This document shows, one piece after another, positions 1 to 8,388 of a stretch of 40,064 nucleotides of DNA. The stretch is from an uncultured Oscillospiraceae bacterium (GTDB taxonomy: Bacteria > Bacillota > Clostridia > Oscillospirales > Ruminococcaceae): NCBI GenBank assembly GCA_910578255.1, contig CAJTQM010000017.1, positions 1 to 40,064 on the forward strand, given 5' to 3'. The notes under the pieces were generated by a model. It did not search any database. It saw nothing but the letters and a program-made list of their open reading frames with translations, and was not told the DNA's origin. Position numbers and translations under genes: made by a program. The first letter of the stretch is position 1, and each line of letters opens with the position of its first letter.

Positions 1-22
1 GTGCATAGCTTAAGCTTTTTAT

Positions 23-50
23 CCACCGGCACAGCCGGTGGTTGCCTTTT
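23..50 (+). terminator. Intrinsic terminator of a gene left of the window
   Basis: CCACCGGC (23-30) and GCCGGTGG (34-41) form an 8-bp GC-rich stem with a 3-nt loop, followed by TTGCCTTTT. The orientation fits the end of a rightward gene lying before position 1; no coding sequence for it is visible here. Confidence 0.6.
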
Positions 51-58
51 CCAAAGCA

Positions 59-98
59 AAAACTGGCGGAAAAGCACTGTCTCTTTTCCGCCAGTTTT
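59..98. terminator. Bidirectional terminator downstream of the first GNAT gene
   Basis: A perfect 16-bp inverted repeat (59-74 with 83-98, 8-nt loop) has A-runs on one side and T-runs on the other, so it can stop transcription in both directions. It lies 31 bp beyond the stop codon of the leftward GNAT gene. Confidence 0.8.
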
Positions 99-129
99 CA
101 TCGGGACCGTCGTTTGCCCGAAAAACGCT

Positions 130-639
130 TCACAGCGCGATCCAATAGCGCTGGACCCATTCGTTTTCCAAAAACCGTTCGTCCTCCAAAATGCCGCCGC
201 AGCGAAGGATGGTTTTGGCCGAAGCGGGATTTTCCCGGTCACAGGTGACAAGCGCCCGATCGATCCCAAGACTTTTTGCGTAGGGCAGCGCCATGGCGAG
301 CATTTTGGCGGCCAACCCTCTGCCGCGACAGGAGGGACGGACGCCGTATCCAATATGTCCGCCATAAGAGAGCAGGTAGTCGTTTAACCGGTGGCGGATA
401 TCAATAGCGCCTAAAATTTCCCGGTTTTCGTTAATCAGAAAAAACGCGGTAGAGGGAACTTGTCCTTCCTCCGGCGCGTTTTCCCGACGGTACAAAAATT
501 CCATCAGCTGCGGATAGGTCAATCCCTCCCCGCGCACGGCATAGGGAACGATTTTTTCCTGCCGTCGCTTCCAATCTGCGCGAAAATCCTCGTAGGCTTC
601 CTCCAGTTCGTCCGAAGGCTTTACAAGGGTCAGCTGCAT
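130..639 (-). CDS. GNAT family N-acetyltransferase
   Basis: A 169-residue acyl-CoA N-acyltransferase, resembling the 'predicted acetyltransferase' group that starts MxLxxPxxExxExAYxxF. The acetyl-CoA loop is visible as RPSCRGRGLAAKML about two thirds along, followed by ALVTCDRENPAS and a C-terminal beta strand. The family transfers an acetyl group from acetyl-CoA to an amine; the substrate cannot be told from sequence. The start was set at ATG 639 because AGGGGG lies about 7 nt upstream, although the frame stays open to 738. It has its own promoter (674-702) and terminator (59-98), so it is probably monocistronic. It is one of six GNAT genes in the window. Confidence 0.85.
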   Translation of the reverse strand: MQLTLVKPSDELEEAYEDFRADWKRRQEKIVPYAVRGEGLTYPQLMEFLYRRENAPEEGQVPSTAFFLINENREILGAIDIRHRLNDYLLSYGGHIGYGVRPSCRGRGLAAKMLAMALPYAKSLGIDRALVTCDRENPASAKTILRCGGILEDERFLENEWVQRYWIAL

Positions 640-673
640 GTTCTTTTCCCCCTTTTTTTGAAAAATTTCTTTT

Positions 674-702
674 ATCCTATCACATATGTGGTTCGTATGC
701 AA
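674..702 (-). promoter_or_regulatory. Promoter of the first GNAT gene, with a palindrome in its spacer
   Basis: On the minus strand TTGCAT (702-697), a 17-nt spacer and TAGGAT (679-674) precede the GNAT start at 639. The spacer holds the perfect 10-bp palindrome CACATATGTG (681-690), a possible operator. The -35/-10 match and exact spacing are seen; regulation is inference. Confidence 0.65.
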
Positions 703-753
703 GCGGGGAAAAGACGCTGCGGATGGCAATGCCGGCATCCGCGCAAAATTCGC

Positions 754-782
754 TTGCGCCGGGTAAGACCCAGTGCTATAAT
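754..782 (+). promoter_or_regulatory. Promoter of the VOC gene
   Basis: TTGCGC (754-759), 17 nt, then TATAAT (777-782). GTGC directly before the -10 gives an extended -10 element. It lies 35 nt ahead of the VOC protein start and is divergent from the GNAT promoter. Confidence 0.75.
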
Positions 783-816
783 CAGTGGGATAAAGAAATT
801 ACGGATGGTGTGGTTT

Positions 817-1275
817 ATGGAAATGAAAAATCCCATGCTGGTAGTGACGGATATCAATCGCTCGGTTGCCTTTTACGAAAAAGTGTTGGGGCTTCGCGTA
901 GTGATGGATTTTGGGGCCAATAAAACTTTGACAGGCGGGTTGGCATTGCAAACGCTGAAAAGCTGGCGGGAATTTATTGGGACAGACGATGTTGCTTTCG
1001 GCGGCAAGAATTCTGAAGTGTATTTTGAAGAAGATCAATTTGACGAATTTGTCAAAAGGTTGAAACAATATGAAGTGGCATATGTACACCCGGTTAAGGA
1101 GCACTCGTGGGGACAGCGAGTGGTCAGAATTTATGATCCGGATAAGCATATCATTGAGATAGGCGAAAATATGAAGGCCGTTTGCAAACGTTTTTTGGAT
1201 GACGGCATGACACCGGAGCAAGCGGCAAAGCGTATGGATGTACCGATGGAATTTGTAGAAGCTTGTATGCGTTAA
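817..1275 (+). CDS. VOC (glyoxalase/bleomycin resistance) family protein
   Basis: A 152-residue single-module vicinal-oxygen-chelate fold protein. It opens with MKNPMLVVTDINRSVAFYEKVLG, the usual first beta-alpha unit, and carries YDPDKHIIEIGENM, where the E of IEIGE sits at the usual metal-ligand position. Family members are metal-dependent lyases, isomerases, dioxygenases or antibiotic-binding proteins, and this one cannot be assigned to a reaction. After the VOC core a helical tail of about 30 residues (MTPEQAAKRMDVPMEFVEACMR) follows, as in many clostridial members. ATG 817 was chosen; ATG 805 and ATG 823 are in the same frame and the ribosome binding site is weak, so the start is uncertain by a few codons. 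Confidence 0.8.
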   Translation: MEMKNPMLVVTDINRSVAFYEKVLGLRVVMDFGANKTLTGGLALQTLKSWREFIGTDDVAFGGKNSEVYFEEDQFDEFVKRLKQYEVAYVHPVKEHSWGQRVVRIYDPDKHIIEIGENMKAVCKRFLDDGMTPEQAAKRMDVPMEFVEACMR

Positions 1276-1347
1276 ATTCCCATTTGCGGGAAATGGTCTG
1301 TGAGGATCGGTTTCTCTTTTGAAATTTGAACGAAGGGAAGCGGGAAA

Positions 1348-1905
1348 TTGAATCAGGGAGTTTGCGCGTTTACGGGGCATCGCCCCGGGCATTTTTCCTT
1401 TGGCTATCAGGAGGATCACCCCGATTGTGTGCGGCTCAAAACGGCAATCGGCCAGGCGGTTTCTTCTCTGGTGGACAGGGGGGTAACCACCTTTATCAGC
1501 GGGATGGCCCAGGGGGTGGATTTATGGGCGGCGCAGGCGGTTTTGCGGCAAAGGGAAAAACAGGAGGATCTGTGGCTGATTGCGGTCCAGCCCTTTTTAG
1601 GCCAGGCGGACCGCTGGCCGGAAAGCCTTCGGCAGGCGTATGACGACATCCTTTTTTCAAGCGACGAACGCCTTTGCCTGCACCCGGCCTACACGCCGTC
1701 CTGCATGATGGAGCGCAACCGCTGGATGGTCGATCACGCCGAGGTTTTGCTTGCGGTTTATGACGGAAGCGCCAGCGGCGGAACAGCCGCTACGGTGCGG
1801 TATGCCCAAAGCAGAAAACGAGAGATCTGGCTTTTGGATCCGAAAACTCTCCTGTTGGCACAGCTGCGGCCGCCGCAGGAGGATGACCAGCTTTCCTTTT
1901 TATAA
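1348..1905 (+). CDS. YpsA-like SLOG family protein (DUF1273)
   Basis: A 185-residue protein of the YpsA/DUF1273 branch of the SLOG superfamily (Rossmann-like nucleotide binders related to DprA and LOG). Diagnostic pieces are CAFTGHRP at residues 5-12, TTFISGMAQGVDLWAA in the middle, ERNRWMVDHAEVLLAVYDG, and a glycine-rich SGGTAATVRYA near the end. YpsA affects cell division in Gram-positive species; its ligand is thought to be ADP-ribose or NAD-like, and here this is inferred from family only. The start is TTG 1348 after CGAAGGGAAGCGGG; the next in-frame ATG lies inside the conserved domain, so TTG is needed. No partner gene is evident. Confidence 0.85.
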   Translation: MNQGVCAFTGHRPGHFSFGYQEDHPDCVRLKTAIGQAVSSLVDRGVTTFISGMAQGVDLWAAQAVLRQREKQEDLWLIAVQPFLGQADRWPESLRQAYDDILFSSDERLCLHPAYTPSCMMERNRWMVDHAEVLLAVYDGSASGGTAATVRYAQSRKREIWLLDPKTLLLAQLRPPQEDDQLSFL

Positions 1906-1934
1906 AAATGGATGGCTCTAAAAGGCAAATGTAT

Positions 1935-2007
1935 CCTTCCGCCGAAAAAGCTGCCAAAGCGGAAGGCGGCACACAGGCGGATTGGCAGAGGAATTTCGCT
2001 GCCAATC
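1935..2007. repeat. Two hairpins in the 1906-2035 gap
   Basis: Two inverted repeats stand side by side: CCTTCCGC/GCGGAAGG (1935-1942 and 1959-1966) and a perfect 9-bp GATTGGCAG/CTGCCAATC (1980-1988 and 1999-2007, 10-nt loop). Neither is followed by a T-tract, so neither is a standard terminator. Their role is unknown; they may simply be structured 3' UTR of the YpsA gene. Confidence 0.4.
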
Positions 2008-2035
2008 GGGCGAGAGCATGGATAAAAAACGGCAA

Positions 2036-2073
2036 AAAGATCCCCTTATTCCAACCGGAATAAGGGGATCTTT
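2036..2073. terminator. Bidirectional terminator between the ypsA-like and sms genes
   Basis: A perfect 17-bp stem (2036-2052 with 2057-2073) closes on an AACC loop, with A-rich and T-rich flanks. It serves the rightward YpsA-like gene and the leftward Fe-S operon; the last base of the scaffold gene's stop codon falls at its edge. Confidence 0.9.
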
Positions 2074-2993
2074 CAGTTTTGCAAAAACCCTTGGATGATC
2101 CGCTCCTCCGCTTCCTCCTCGGTCAGCCCCAGAGTGCGCAGCTTGACAATTTGCTCCCCGGCGATTTTGCCGATGGCCGCTTCGTGGATCAAGGATGCGT
2201 CGATATGGCCGGCAAAAAGTTCCGGCGCGGCGTTAACCTGGCCGGACCCCACCAAAATGGCATCGCATTCCGAGTGGCCGGTACAGCGGTTGTTGCCTAA
2301 AATCCGGGAATGGTATTCCTGATGAGAATGGCCTTTGGCAACCGACCGGGATACCAAATCCACCGCCGCGTCCTCCCCGTCGATGGAGACGGAAAAGTCG
2401 GTTTTCGCCGTCTGTTCGCCTTCGGTGAGAATGCTTTCGTGGATGATCAGCCGGGCCCTGGCCGCCAATTGAGCGGTGGTTTTCCGATCGGTCCGGTCAA
2501 CGCCGCCAATCTGCACCGTATCCATTTCCAGCACGGCGTCCTCCGCCAAATGGATATCGCTGACCGGGTCAATGCGGCGAAGTCCCGCGCCGCTTCCGGT
2601 GCCGATATGCTTTTCCTGGTACAGCACATGGGCGCCTTTTCCCACAAAAAAGCGATGGATGCCATTGTGGCGCGCCTCCTCCTCGCCGTCGGAATGAACG
2701 CCGCAGCCGGCGACAATCGTCACGTCCGCCCCTTCGCCCACGTAAAAATCGTTATAGACCAGATCGTTTAAGTCGCTGTGGGTTACGCAGGCGGGAATAT
2801 AAACGGTTTCGTTTTTTGTTTGCGGGTCGATGCGGATAATGAGGCCGGGCGCTTCCTCTTTGGATTCGATTTTAATATGCTCGGAGGACTGGCGCCCGGC
2901 ACAGGCACCATCCTCCCGAATGTTATATGCGCCGCCAAAAGCCCCTTTCCAGTCGGAGACCAGTTCCAGAAATGCTTCGGTAATCTTATTCAT
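2073..2993 (-). CDS. SufB/SufD-like Fe-S cluster scaffold (SmsB type)
   Basis: A 306-residue SufBD core protein, much shorter than SufB (about 470-495 aa): the beta-helix core remains and the long N-terminal region is absent. The SufB-like active positions are partly kept: Cys243 in SECDAILVG matches E. coli SufB Cys405, and His270-Glu271 in LIHEAAIG match His433-Glu434. The protein should form the scaffold on which SufC builds Fe-S clusters in the cytoplasm. It is translationally coupled to the SufC gene, with an 8-bp overlap. No sufS, sufU or second SufB/D is adjacent, so this looks like the minimal two-gene SUF-like system (SMS) known from anaerobes. ATG 2993 was taken as start. Confidence 0.85.
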   Translation of the reverse strand: MNKITEAFLELVSDWKGAFGGAYNIREDGACAGRQSSEHIKIESKEEAPGLIIRIDPQTKNETVYIPACVTHSDLNDLVYNDFYVGEGADVTIVAGCGVHSDGEEEARHNGIHRFFVGKGAHVLYQEKHIGTGSGAGLRRIDPVSDIHLAEDAVLEMDTVQIGGVDRTDRKTTAQLAARARLIIHESILTEGEQTAKTDFSVSIDGEDAAVDLVSRSVAKGHSHQEYHSRILGNNRCTGHSECDAILVGSGQVNAAPELFAGHIDASLIHEAAIGKIAGEQIVKLRTLGLTEEEAEERIIQGFLQN

Positions 2994-3717
2994 GAGAAGT
3001 CTCCCTTTCCAGCGGACAGCGTCCGATTTTTTCTTCCTTGAGCAGGGTAGGGAGGATTTCCTCCCGGGGACCGGCGGCGCGAACCGCCCCGTCGGCAATA
3101 ACGACGATCTCGTCGGCAATCTGCAAAATGCGCTCCTGATGGGAAATAATCAGCGCAGAAGCCGGACTTTTGGTTTTAATGCGCTGGAAAGCGTCGATCA
3201 GGCCGGAGAAACTCCATAGATCAATCCCCGCTTCCGGCTCGTCGAAAATCAAAAGGCCGGCATTTTTGCGGGCCAGTACAGTAGCAATTTCGATGCGCTT
3301 GCTTTCCCCGCCTGAAAGACTGGCGTCTACCTGCCGGTTTTTATAATCCTGCGCACACAGGCCCACCTGCCCTAAAATAGCGCATAACTCTTCTTCCGGC
3401 AGTGTTTCTCCCGCCGCCAACTCCAGCAGATCGCGGACCGAAAGCCCTTTAAAGTGCACCGGCTGCTGAAACGCGTAGGCGACGCCCTTTTTTGCCCGCT
3501 GGGTGATATCCAGACCGGTAATATCTTCGCCGTCGAGATAAATGCGCCCGGAAGAGGGGGTTTCAAGCCCGGCGATCAGCTTTGCGAGGCTGGTTTTGCC
3601 GCCGCCGTTGGGACCGGTTACTACCGTTAGCTTTCCGGTGGGAAGAGTGAGGGTGATATCCTTTAAAATGGGTTCTCCGTCCGGCAGTTTCCAGGCCAGA
3701 TGATCCAATACAAGCAT
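2986..3717 (-). CDS. sufC: SufC-type Fe-S assembly ATPase
   Basis: A 243-residue ABC ATPase of the SufC family, soluble and without membrane segments. Walker A is GPNGGGKTS (residues 35-43), the Q-loop AFQQP is near 77, the signature is LSGGESKRIEIA and Walker B is LLIFDEPEAGID. The SGGESKR and EAGID variants are typical of SufC. It hydrolyses ATP to remodel the SufB/D scaffold encoded next. ATG 3717 follows a strong AAAAGGAGAG ribosome binding site. It is the first gene of the operon, and its promoter overlaps a dyad (3782-3798). In the minimal-system nomenclature it would be SmsC. Confidence 0.9.
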   Translation of the reverse strand: MLVLDHLAWKLPDGEPILKDITLTLPTGKLTVVTGPNGGGKTSLAKLIAGLETPSSGRIYLDGEDITGLDITQRAKKGVAYAFQQPVHFKGLSVRDLLELAAGETLPEEELCAILGQVGLCAQDYKNRQVDASLSGGESKRIEIATVLARKNAGLLIFDEPEAGIDLWSFSGLIDAFQRIKTKSPASALIISHQERILQIADEIVVIADGAVRAAGPREEILPTLLKEEKIGRCPLERETSHE

Positions 3718-3781
3718 AATTTCTCTCCTTTTGATCCGCCTGCCGGCAAAGATGATGACCGGCAAAATTTTTCCTAGCTAT

Positions 3782-3810
3782 ATACTATGATATAGTATGC
3801 CATTTGTCAA
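3782..3810 (-). promoter_or_regulatory. Promoter and overlapping operator-like dyad of the Fe-S operon
   Basis: On the minus strand TTGACA (3810-3805), 17 nt and TAGTAT (3787-3782) form a near-consensus promoter. The dyad ATACTAT-GAT-ATAGTAT (3782-3798) covers the -10 and part of the spacer, which suits a repressor. An Rrf2/IscR-type or metal-responsive regulator is a guess; no regulator gene adjoins. Confidence 0.75.
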
Positions 3811-3860
3811 GCCTCTTTTTCCCGCGGAAAAGAAAATCCTTCTTTATCCAAAACGCATAG

Positions 3861-3892
3861 AAAAAGGACCCGGCTTCTGCCGGGTCCTTTTT
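3861..3892. terminator. Terminator downstream of the RND gene
   Basis: AAAAAGGACCCGGC (3861-3874) pairs with GCCGGGTCCTTTTT (3879-3892) around a TTCT loop. It is a perfect stem with T-runs in both directions, immediately beyond the leftward RND gene. Confidence 0.9.
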
Positions 3893-3906
3893 GCTACCGA
3901 GAAGAA

Positions 3907-6900
3907 TTATTCCTGCACCAGCTGCAATTCCTCTTCGGAAATAACGTGGATTTCCTTTTTGTTCATGATGTCGTACAGCGCCGGGACCACAAACAAGGTC
4001 ATCAGAGTGGCGTACAAAAGCCCGCCGATGCAGACAATTGCCACCGGCTGCATCATCTGCGCGCCGGAGCCCAGGCCCAGCGCCATGGTGGAAAGACCCA
4101 AAACGGTGGTGAGAGTGGTCATTAAGATAGGCCGCAGACGGGTGACGCCGGCTTCGACCAGCGCGTCGAATTTGGGGGTCCCTTCGGCCCGCAGCTGGTT
4201 AATATAGTCGATCAATACAATGCCGTTGTTGACGATGATCCCCGCCAGCATGACAAAGCCGATCATAGAGATGACGCTTACCTCCATCCCGCAGAGCATC
4301 AGCCCCAAAAGTCCGCCGGTAAAGGCCAGAGGGATGGTGAACAAAACGATAAACGGCGATTTCAACGACTGGAATTGGGCGACCATAATCAGGTAAATAA
4401 ACGCGACCGCCATCAAAAGCATCTTTAAAAGTTCGACGATGGATTCCATAATCGTCTCGTTTTCGCCGGCAAACTCGATGGAGAAGCCAGAGGGCAGCTT
4501 ATAGTCCGCCAGGGCCTTTTGGGCGTCGGAGGCGACCAGGCTGACGTTGTAGCCCTCTTTTAGAGAAGCGGAAACGGTCAGATACCGGCGCTGCGCGTCC
4601 CGCTGGATGGTGCTCAGCGACTGGGTGTCGGTAAAAGACGCGATCTCTTTTAAAAGGACCTGCGATTCGTTCCCCTCCTGGTCGGTGACGGTAAAGGAGT
4701 GGTTTTCGATTTCCTCCCGGCTGATTTGGGAAGCGGAGCCGTCGATAATCACCACGTTGACGTCGCTGTTTTCAAGATTCAAAGAGGTGGAGGTGGTTTC
4801 ATTTTTCATGGCGCCAGAGATTTCGGCGAATACCTGCGCCACGGTCAGCCCCTTCTCCATGGCTTTTTGCTTATGGACGGTGATGCGAAGTTCCGGGGTG
4901 GCGTCGCCGATTCCGTTGTCGACTTCGGCAATGCCATCGACCCGTTCAAGAATCGAGGCGATTTCCCGGGCGGTTTCCTGAAGCTGATCCAGATTGTCGC
5001 CATACAGATTCACACTGACGCCGGTACCGCTCATGGCGGTCATCATGGTGCTCATATCCGAAGAGCCGGACACGGTGACTTCTCCCTCCAGATCCGCACA
5101 GAGTTCCTCGATTCGGGCGGACAGCTGGGACATGGGGGTGGAAACGCCGTCTTTTAAAAGAATGTACATGCTGACGCTGGTCACATCCTCGCTGCCGCCG
5201 CCTAAGCCCAGCATACTGCTGGTGCCGCTGGAGAGCATGGCGCCTACGGTTTCGACCTCCTCCAGCGCGCTGACCCGCTCGATGATCGTATCCGAAACAG
5301 CGGCGGTATCCTCTAAAGCAGCGTCCTCCGGCATCTGCAATTCCAGGCTGATCTGCTCGCTGTCTACACTGGGCATGAAGGAGAAGCCGCGGCTCATGGC
5401 CCAGACAAAGCTGAGTACCAAAAGAGCCAGCGTCCCGCAAAGGACGATCCATTTTTTGTGCAGCGCCCACCGAAGGGCCTTTTCGTAAACGCTTTGCAGC
5501 TTGTCAAACCATTTATGCTCCTTGGGGCTGTTTTTGCGCAGGGTCCGCTGGGCCATGGCAGGCACGACGGTCAGCGCCACAATTAAGCTGGCCAGCAGGG
5601 AATAGGCAATGGTCAAAGCCATATCGGTAAACAGCTGCCGGGTGATTCCCTGGACAAAAACGATGGGAAGAAACACGCAGACGGTGGTCAGGGTAGAGGA
5701 GGTAATGGCCGCCGCCACCTGGGTCGCCCCGGAGACCGCCGCCTGGGTTGCCGTATAGCCCTTATTCCGCAGACGATAGATGTTTTCGATGACCACTACC
5801 GAGTTGTCTACCAGCATTCCAACGCCCACCGCAAGGCCGGACAGAGAGATCATATTTAGGGTGACGCCGGAAAAGTACATCAGCACAATGGCGAAAATAA
5901 CGCTGACAGGGATGGATACGGCGATGATAGAGGTGGGCTTAATGTCCTTTAAAAAGAAAAACAGGATAATGATGGCCAGTACCGCGCCAAAAGCCAGATT
6001 TTCCAGCACCGAATTGACAATCAGGTGAATATAGTCTCCCTGATCCATTAAAGCGGTAAAATGAAGGCCCTCATATTCTTTGGAAAGCTGGTCGAACCGC
6101 TTTTGCAGGTTTTCGGTCACCGTGGCGGTAGCGTAGTTGGACTGCTTGTTAAAAGAGAGGATGACGCCATCGTTTTTGCCCATCTTGGCGTAGGTCTCCG
6201 CCGCGTTATCCGAAACAAAAATGTCCGCCACGTCTCGCAGGTAGACAGGGTCCATCCCCTCGATCTGGGGATCGAACAGCAAAAGGCCTCGCAACTCTTC
6301 CACATCCGAGATTTTGTCGCCCACCCGGACCAGGTACTCAACGCCGTTTTCGGTGATATAGCCCGCCGGCATGGAGAAATTCTGAGCCGTCAGGATCTGG
6401 GAGACCATCCCCATGGTCAGCGTGTCGCCCAAGTCGGTTTTTTCCGCCTCCGAGCGGGCGTCGTCCAGCTGCTGCTGCGCGCTCTCCAAAGAGGTTTCAC
6501 CTACGAGAATTTTAACCAGGGCGCTATAGATCTCCCATTCGGCGTCGGCCTTTTTTTCGTTCATCTGCAATACCGCGTCCGCCAGGGTGATTTTTCCGTC
6601 GGCCAGATCCTCCTGGGTATCCTCCAGGTATTCCATCGCATCCTCAATGCCGGTAACGCTTTGGTCCAGCGCTGCCGACGCTGTACGCACCGACTGCCGG
6701 TCCAGCCCCATCTCGTCCAGCGCGGCGTCGATCTGCTCTAAAGCGATCTGTACCTGGTGGTATTCTACGCTGGAGGTGATCTGAGCGATGGCGGCATCCT
6801 TTTGCTCCCGGGTCAGATCGTCTCGGGCCTCAATGGCGTCAATCTGTGCCTGAAAAGCGGCATCGGCGGCCTCCAGCTGGTCCAGCGCGGCAATCAGCTG

Positions 6901-7746
6901 ATCCATCTTCTTTTTCTGGCTCTTTAAGCCGGGCAGCTGCTCGTCCGCCTGCTCCAGCGCGGCGGAGATGGCCATATCCGCCGTATCCAGCTGCGCTTTG
7001 CCGGAATAAATTTCCCCTTCGGCCTTGCCCATTTCCTCCCGCAGGGTTTCGTGGCCGTTTTGCAACTCTCGCTTGCCGCTTTGCAACTCCTCTTTCGCGT
7101 CGGACAGTTCCGCGTCCGCCTTGTCAAATTTCTCTGCCAGCGCCGCCTGCATTTTTTCGTTGATCGCGTCGATTTTTTCCTGGGAAAGAAGTACATTCAC
7201 CTGTTTTTCAATCGCGCCGCTGACCGAAATGCCGGCAACGCCGGAAACACCCTCCAGCTTATTGGTCAGCGTATCGTTTAAAAAGCTGGTCAACTCGGCG
7301 GTGTCCGCTCCGTCCAGGTCGACGGCGGCCACCATAACCGGCAGAATGTTGGGGTTAATTTTCATCAGATACGGCGTTCCCACCGATTCGGGCCAGGCGC
7401 CCTCGATCAAAGAGATTTTTTCCCGGATGTCCACCGAAACGGCGTCCATGTTGGCGTTGTCGTTAAACTCCAAAAAGATCAGCGAATAGTTTTCGCTGGA
7501 ACTGGAAGTCACGGTATTGATATTTTCCAGCGTGGACATAGACTGTTCCAGCGGCTTGGTAACGGCGGCCTCCACCTCTTCTGGGGATGCGCCCGGGTAT
7601 GTAGTCATCAAAATCGCCATGGGAAAATCCATGTTCGGCAAAAGATCGGGAGTCATACTGGTAAAAGAGACAAACCCTAAAATCAGCACCAGTACTACCG
7701 CAACCAGAACGGTCAAAGGTTTTTTTACACTGAATTTGGCGAACAT
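3907..7746 (-). CDS. RND (HAE1-like) efflux permease with coiled-coil insertion
   Basis: A 1279-residue resistance-nodulation-division permease, larger than the usual 1020-1070. TM1 is at residues 10-30, followed by the porter motif PDLLPNMDFP and PGASPEEVE. Residues about 200-440, inserted where AcrB begins its docking subdomain, are a long heptad-like, charged helical stretch. TM4 carries GMLVDNSVVVIENIYR, with Asp-Asn where AcrB has the proton-relay Asp-Asp, as in Gram-positive SwrC-type pumps. The second half repeats the porter and ends with TM8-12. It should export amphiphilic compounds, lipids or drugs by proton antiport. AGGAGG precedes ATG 7746, two bp after the TetR gene, so TetR probably controls it. 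No membrane-fusion partner is encoded nearby. Confidence 0.9.
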   Translation of the reverse strand: MFAKFSVKKPLTVLVAVVLVLILGFVSFTSMTPDLLPNMDFPMAILMTTYPGASPEEVEAAVTKPLEQSMSTLENINTVTSSSSENYSLIFLEFNDNANMDAVSVDIREKISLIEGAWPESVGTPYLMKINPNILPVMVAAVDLDGADTAELTSFLNDTLTNKLEGVSGVAGISVSGAIEKQVNVLLSQEKIDAINEKMQAALAEKFDKADAELSDAKEELQSGKRELQNGHETLREEMGKAEGEIYSGKAQLDTADMAISAALEQADEQLPGLKSQKKKMDQLIAALDQLEAADAAFQAQIDAIEARDDLTREQKDAAIAQITSSVEYHQVQIALEQIDAALDEMGLDRQSVRTASAALDQSVTGIEDAMEYLEDTQEDLADGKITLADAVLQMNEKKADAEWEIYSALVKILVGETSLESAQQQLDDARSEAEKTDLGDTLTMGMVSQILTAQNFSMPAGYITENGVEYLVRVGDKISDVEELRGLLLFDPQIEGMDPVYLRDVADIFVSDNAAETYAKMGKNDGVILSFNKQSNYATATVTENLQKRFDQLSKEYEGLHFTALMDQGDYIHLIVNSVLENLAFGAVLAIIILFFFLKDIKPTSIIAVSIPVSVIFAIVLMYFSGVTLNMISLSGLAVGVGMLVDNSVVVIENIYRLRNKGYTATQAAVSGATQVAAAITSSTLTTVCVFLPIVFVQGITRQLFTDMALTIAYSLLASLIVALTVVPAMAQRTLRKNSPKEHKWFDKLQSVYEKALRWALHKKWIVLCGTLALLVLSFVWAMSRGFSFMPSVDSEQISLELQMPEDAALEDTAAVSDTIIERVSALEEVETVGAMLSSGTSSMLGLGGGSEDVTSVSMYILLKDGVSTPMSQLSARIEELCADLEGEVTVSGSSDMSTMMTAMSGTGVSVNLYGDNLDQLQETAREIASILERVDGIAEVDNGIGDATPELRITVHKQKAMEKGLTVAQVFAEISGAMKNETTSTSLNLENSDVNVVIIDGSASQISREEIENHSFTVTDQEGNESQVLLKEIASFTDTQSLSTIQRDAQRRYLTVSASLKEGYNVSLVASDAQKALADYKLPSGFSIEFAGENETIMESIVELLKMLLMAVAFIYLIMVAQFQSLKSPFIVLFTIPLAFTGGLLGLMLCGMEVSVISMIGFVMLAGIIVNNGIVLIDYINQLRAEGTPKFDALVEAGVTRLRPILMTTLTTVLGLSTMALGLGSGAQMMQPVAIVCIGGLLYATLMTLFVVPALYDIMNKKEIHVISEEELQLVQE

Positions 7747-7748
7747 CC

Positions 7749-8369
7749 TTACTCCTCCTGTTTCGACGCCATCCCGCGGCGAAGGATGGCAATTTTATTC
7801 TGAAGGCCCGCGCGAATTTCCTCTTTTCGGCCCGGATCGGCCAAAAATTCCGCCACCGCCCATTTTATCTGGCTTGCCAAGATGTCGACACAGCTGTAAA
7901 AATCCTCCGGCTGCCGCAAATCCAATAAAGAAAGATTTACATATTGAAAAAGCGCCCGTCCATTTTCCTTTGGAGGCAGACAAAAGGGAGGAAAGATTAT
8001 GCGCTCATCCTTGATTTTCATGCCGGAAAGCAGGTGCTGACATAGTAAGCGCAGGTCCGTATGGGCAAAGGTGCGGCAAAACAAGTCAAAAATGTCCTGT
8101 GTCACCAGAAACGGGTCCCCGCTGTTTTGGCGAAGGCTTTCCTTCATCACAACCTGCATCCGCTTTTGAAAGTATTCCAAAATCGACTGCATCAAATCGT
8201 TTTTATCCGTGAAGTACTGATAAAAGCTTCCCCGCGAGATCCCCGCGCTTTGAATGATTTTGTTGATGGACATCTGCTCATAAGGAACGCGCAGAAGTTC
8301 TTTGTGAATTGCGTCGATCAATTTTTGCCGTTTCTCTGGCGGAAGACGGTAAAAGGTGCTGGTTGGCAT
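7749..8369 (-). CDS. TetR/AcrR family transcriptional regulator
   Basis: A 206-residue repressor. The N-terminal helix-turn-helix reads MSINKIIQSAGISRGSFYQYFTDKNDLM at about residues 32-59, an archetypal TetR DNA-binding domain; the rest is a helical ligand-binding domain. It lies first in an operon with the RND permease (2-bp gap), so it most likely represses both genes and is relieved by a pump substrate. ATG 8369 follows AAGGAG at good distance; the frame is open to 8402. A TGACA-GGG-TGTCA palindrome (8389-8401) in its 5' UTR is a candidate operator. Confidence 0.88.
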   Translation of the reverse strand: MPTSTFYRLPPEKRQKLIDAIHKELLRVPYEQMSINKIIQSAGISRGSFYQYFTDKNDLMQSILEYFQKRMQVVMKESLRQNSGDPFLVTQDIFDLFCRTFAHTDLRLLCQHLLSGMKIKDERIIFPPFCLPPKENGRALFQYVNLSLLDLRQPEDFYSCVDILASQIKWAVAEFLADPGRKEEIRAGLQNKIAILRRGMASKQEE

Positions 8370-8388
8370 GGGACTCTCCTTCCGGCTG

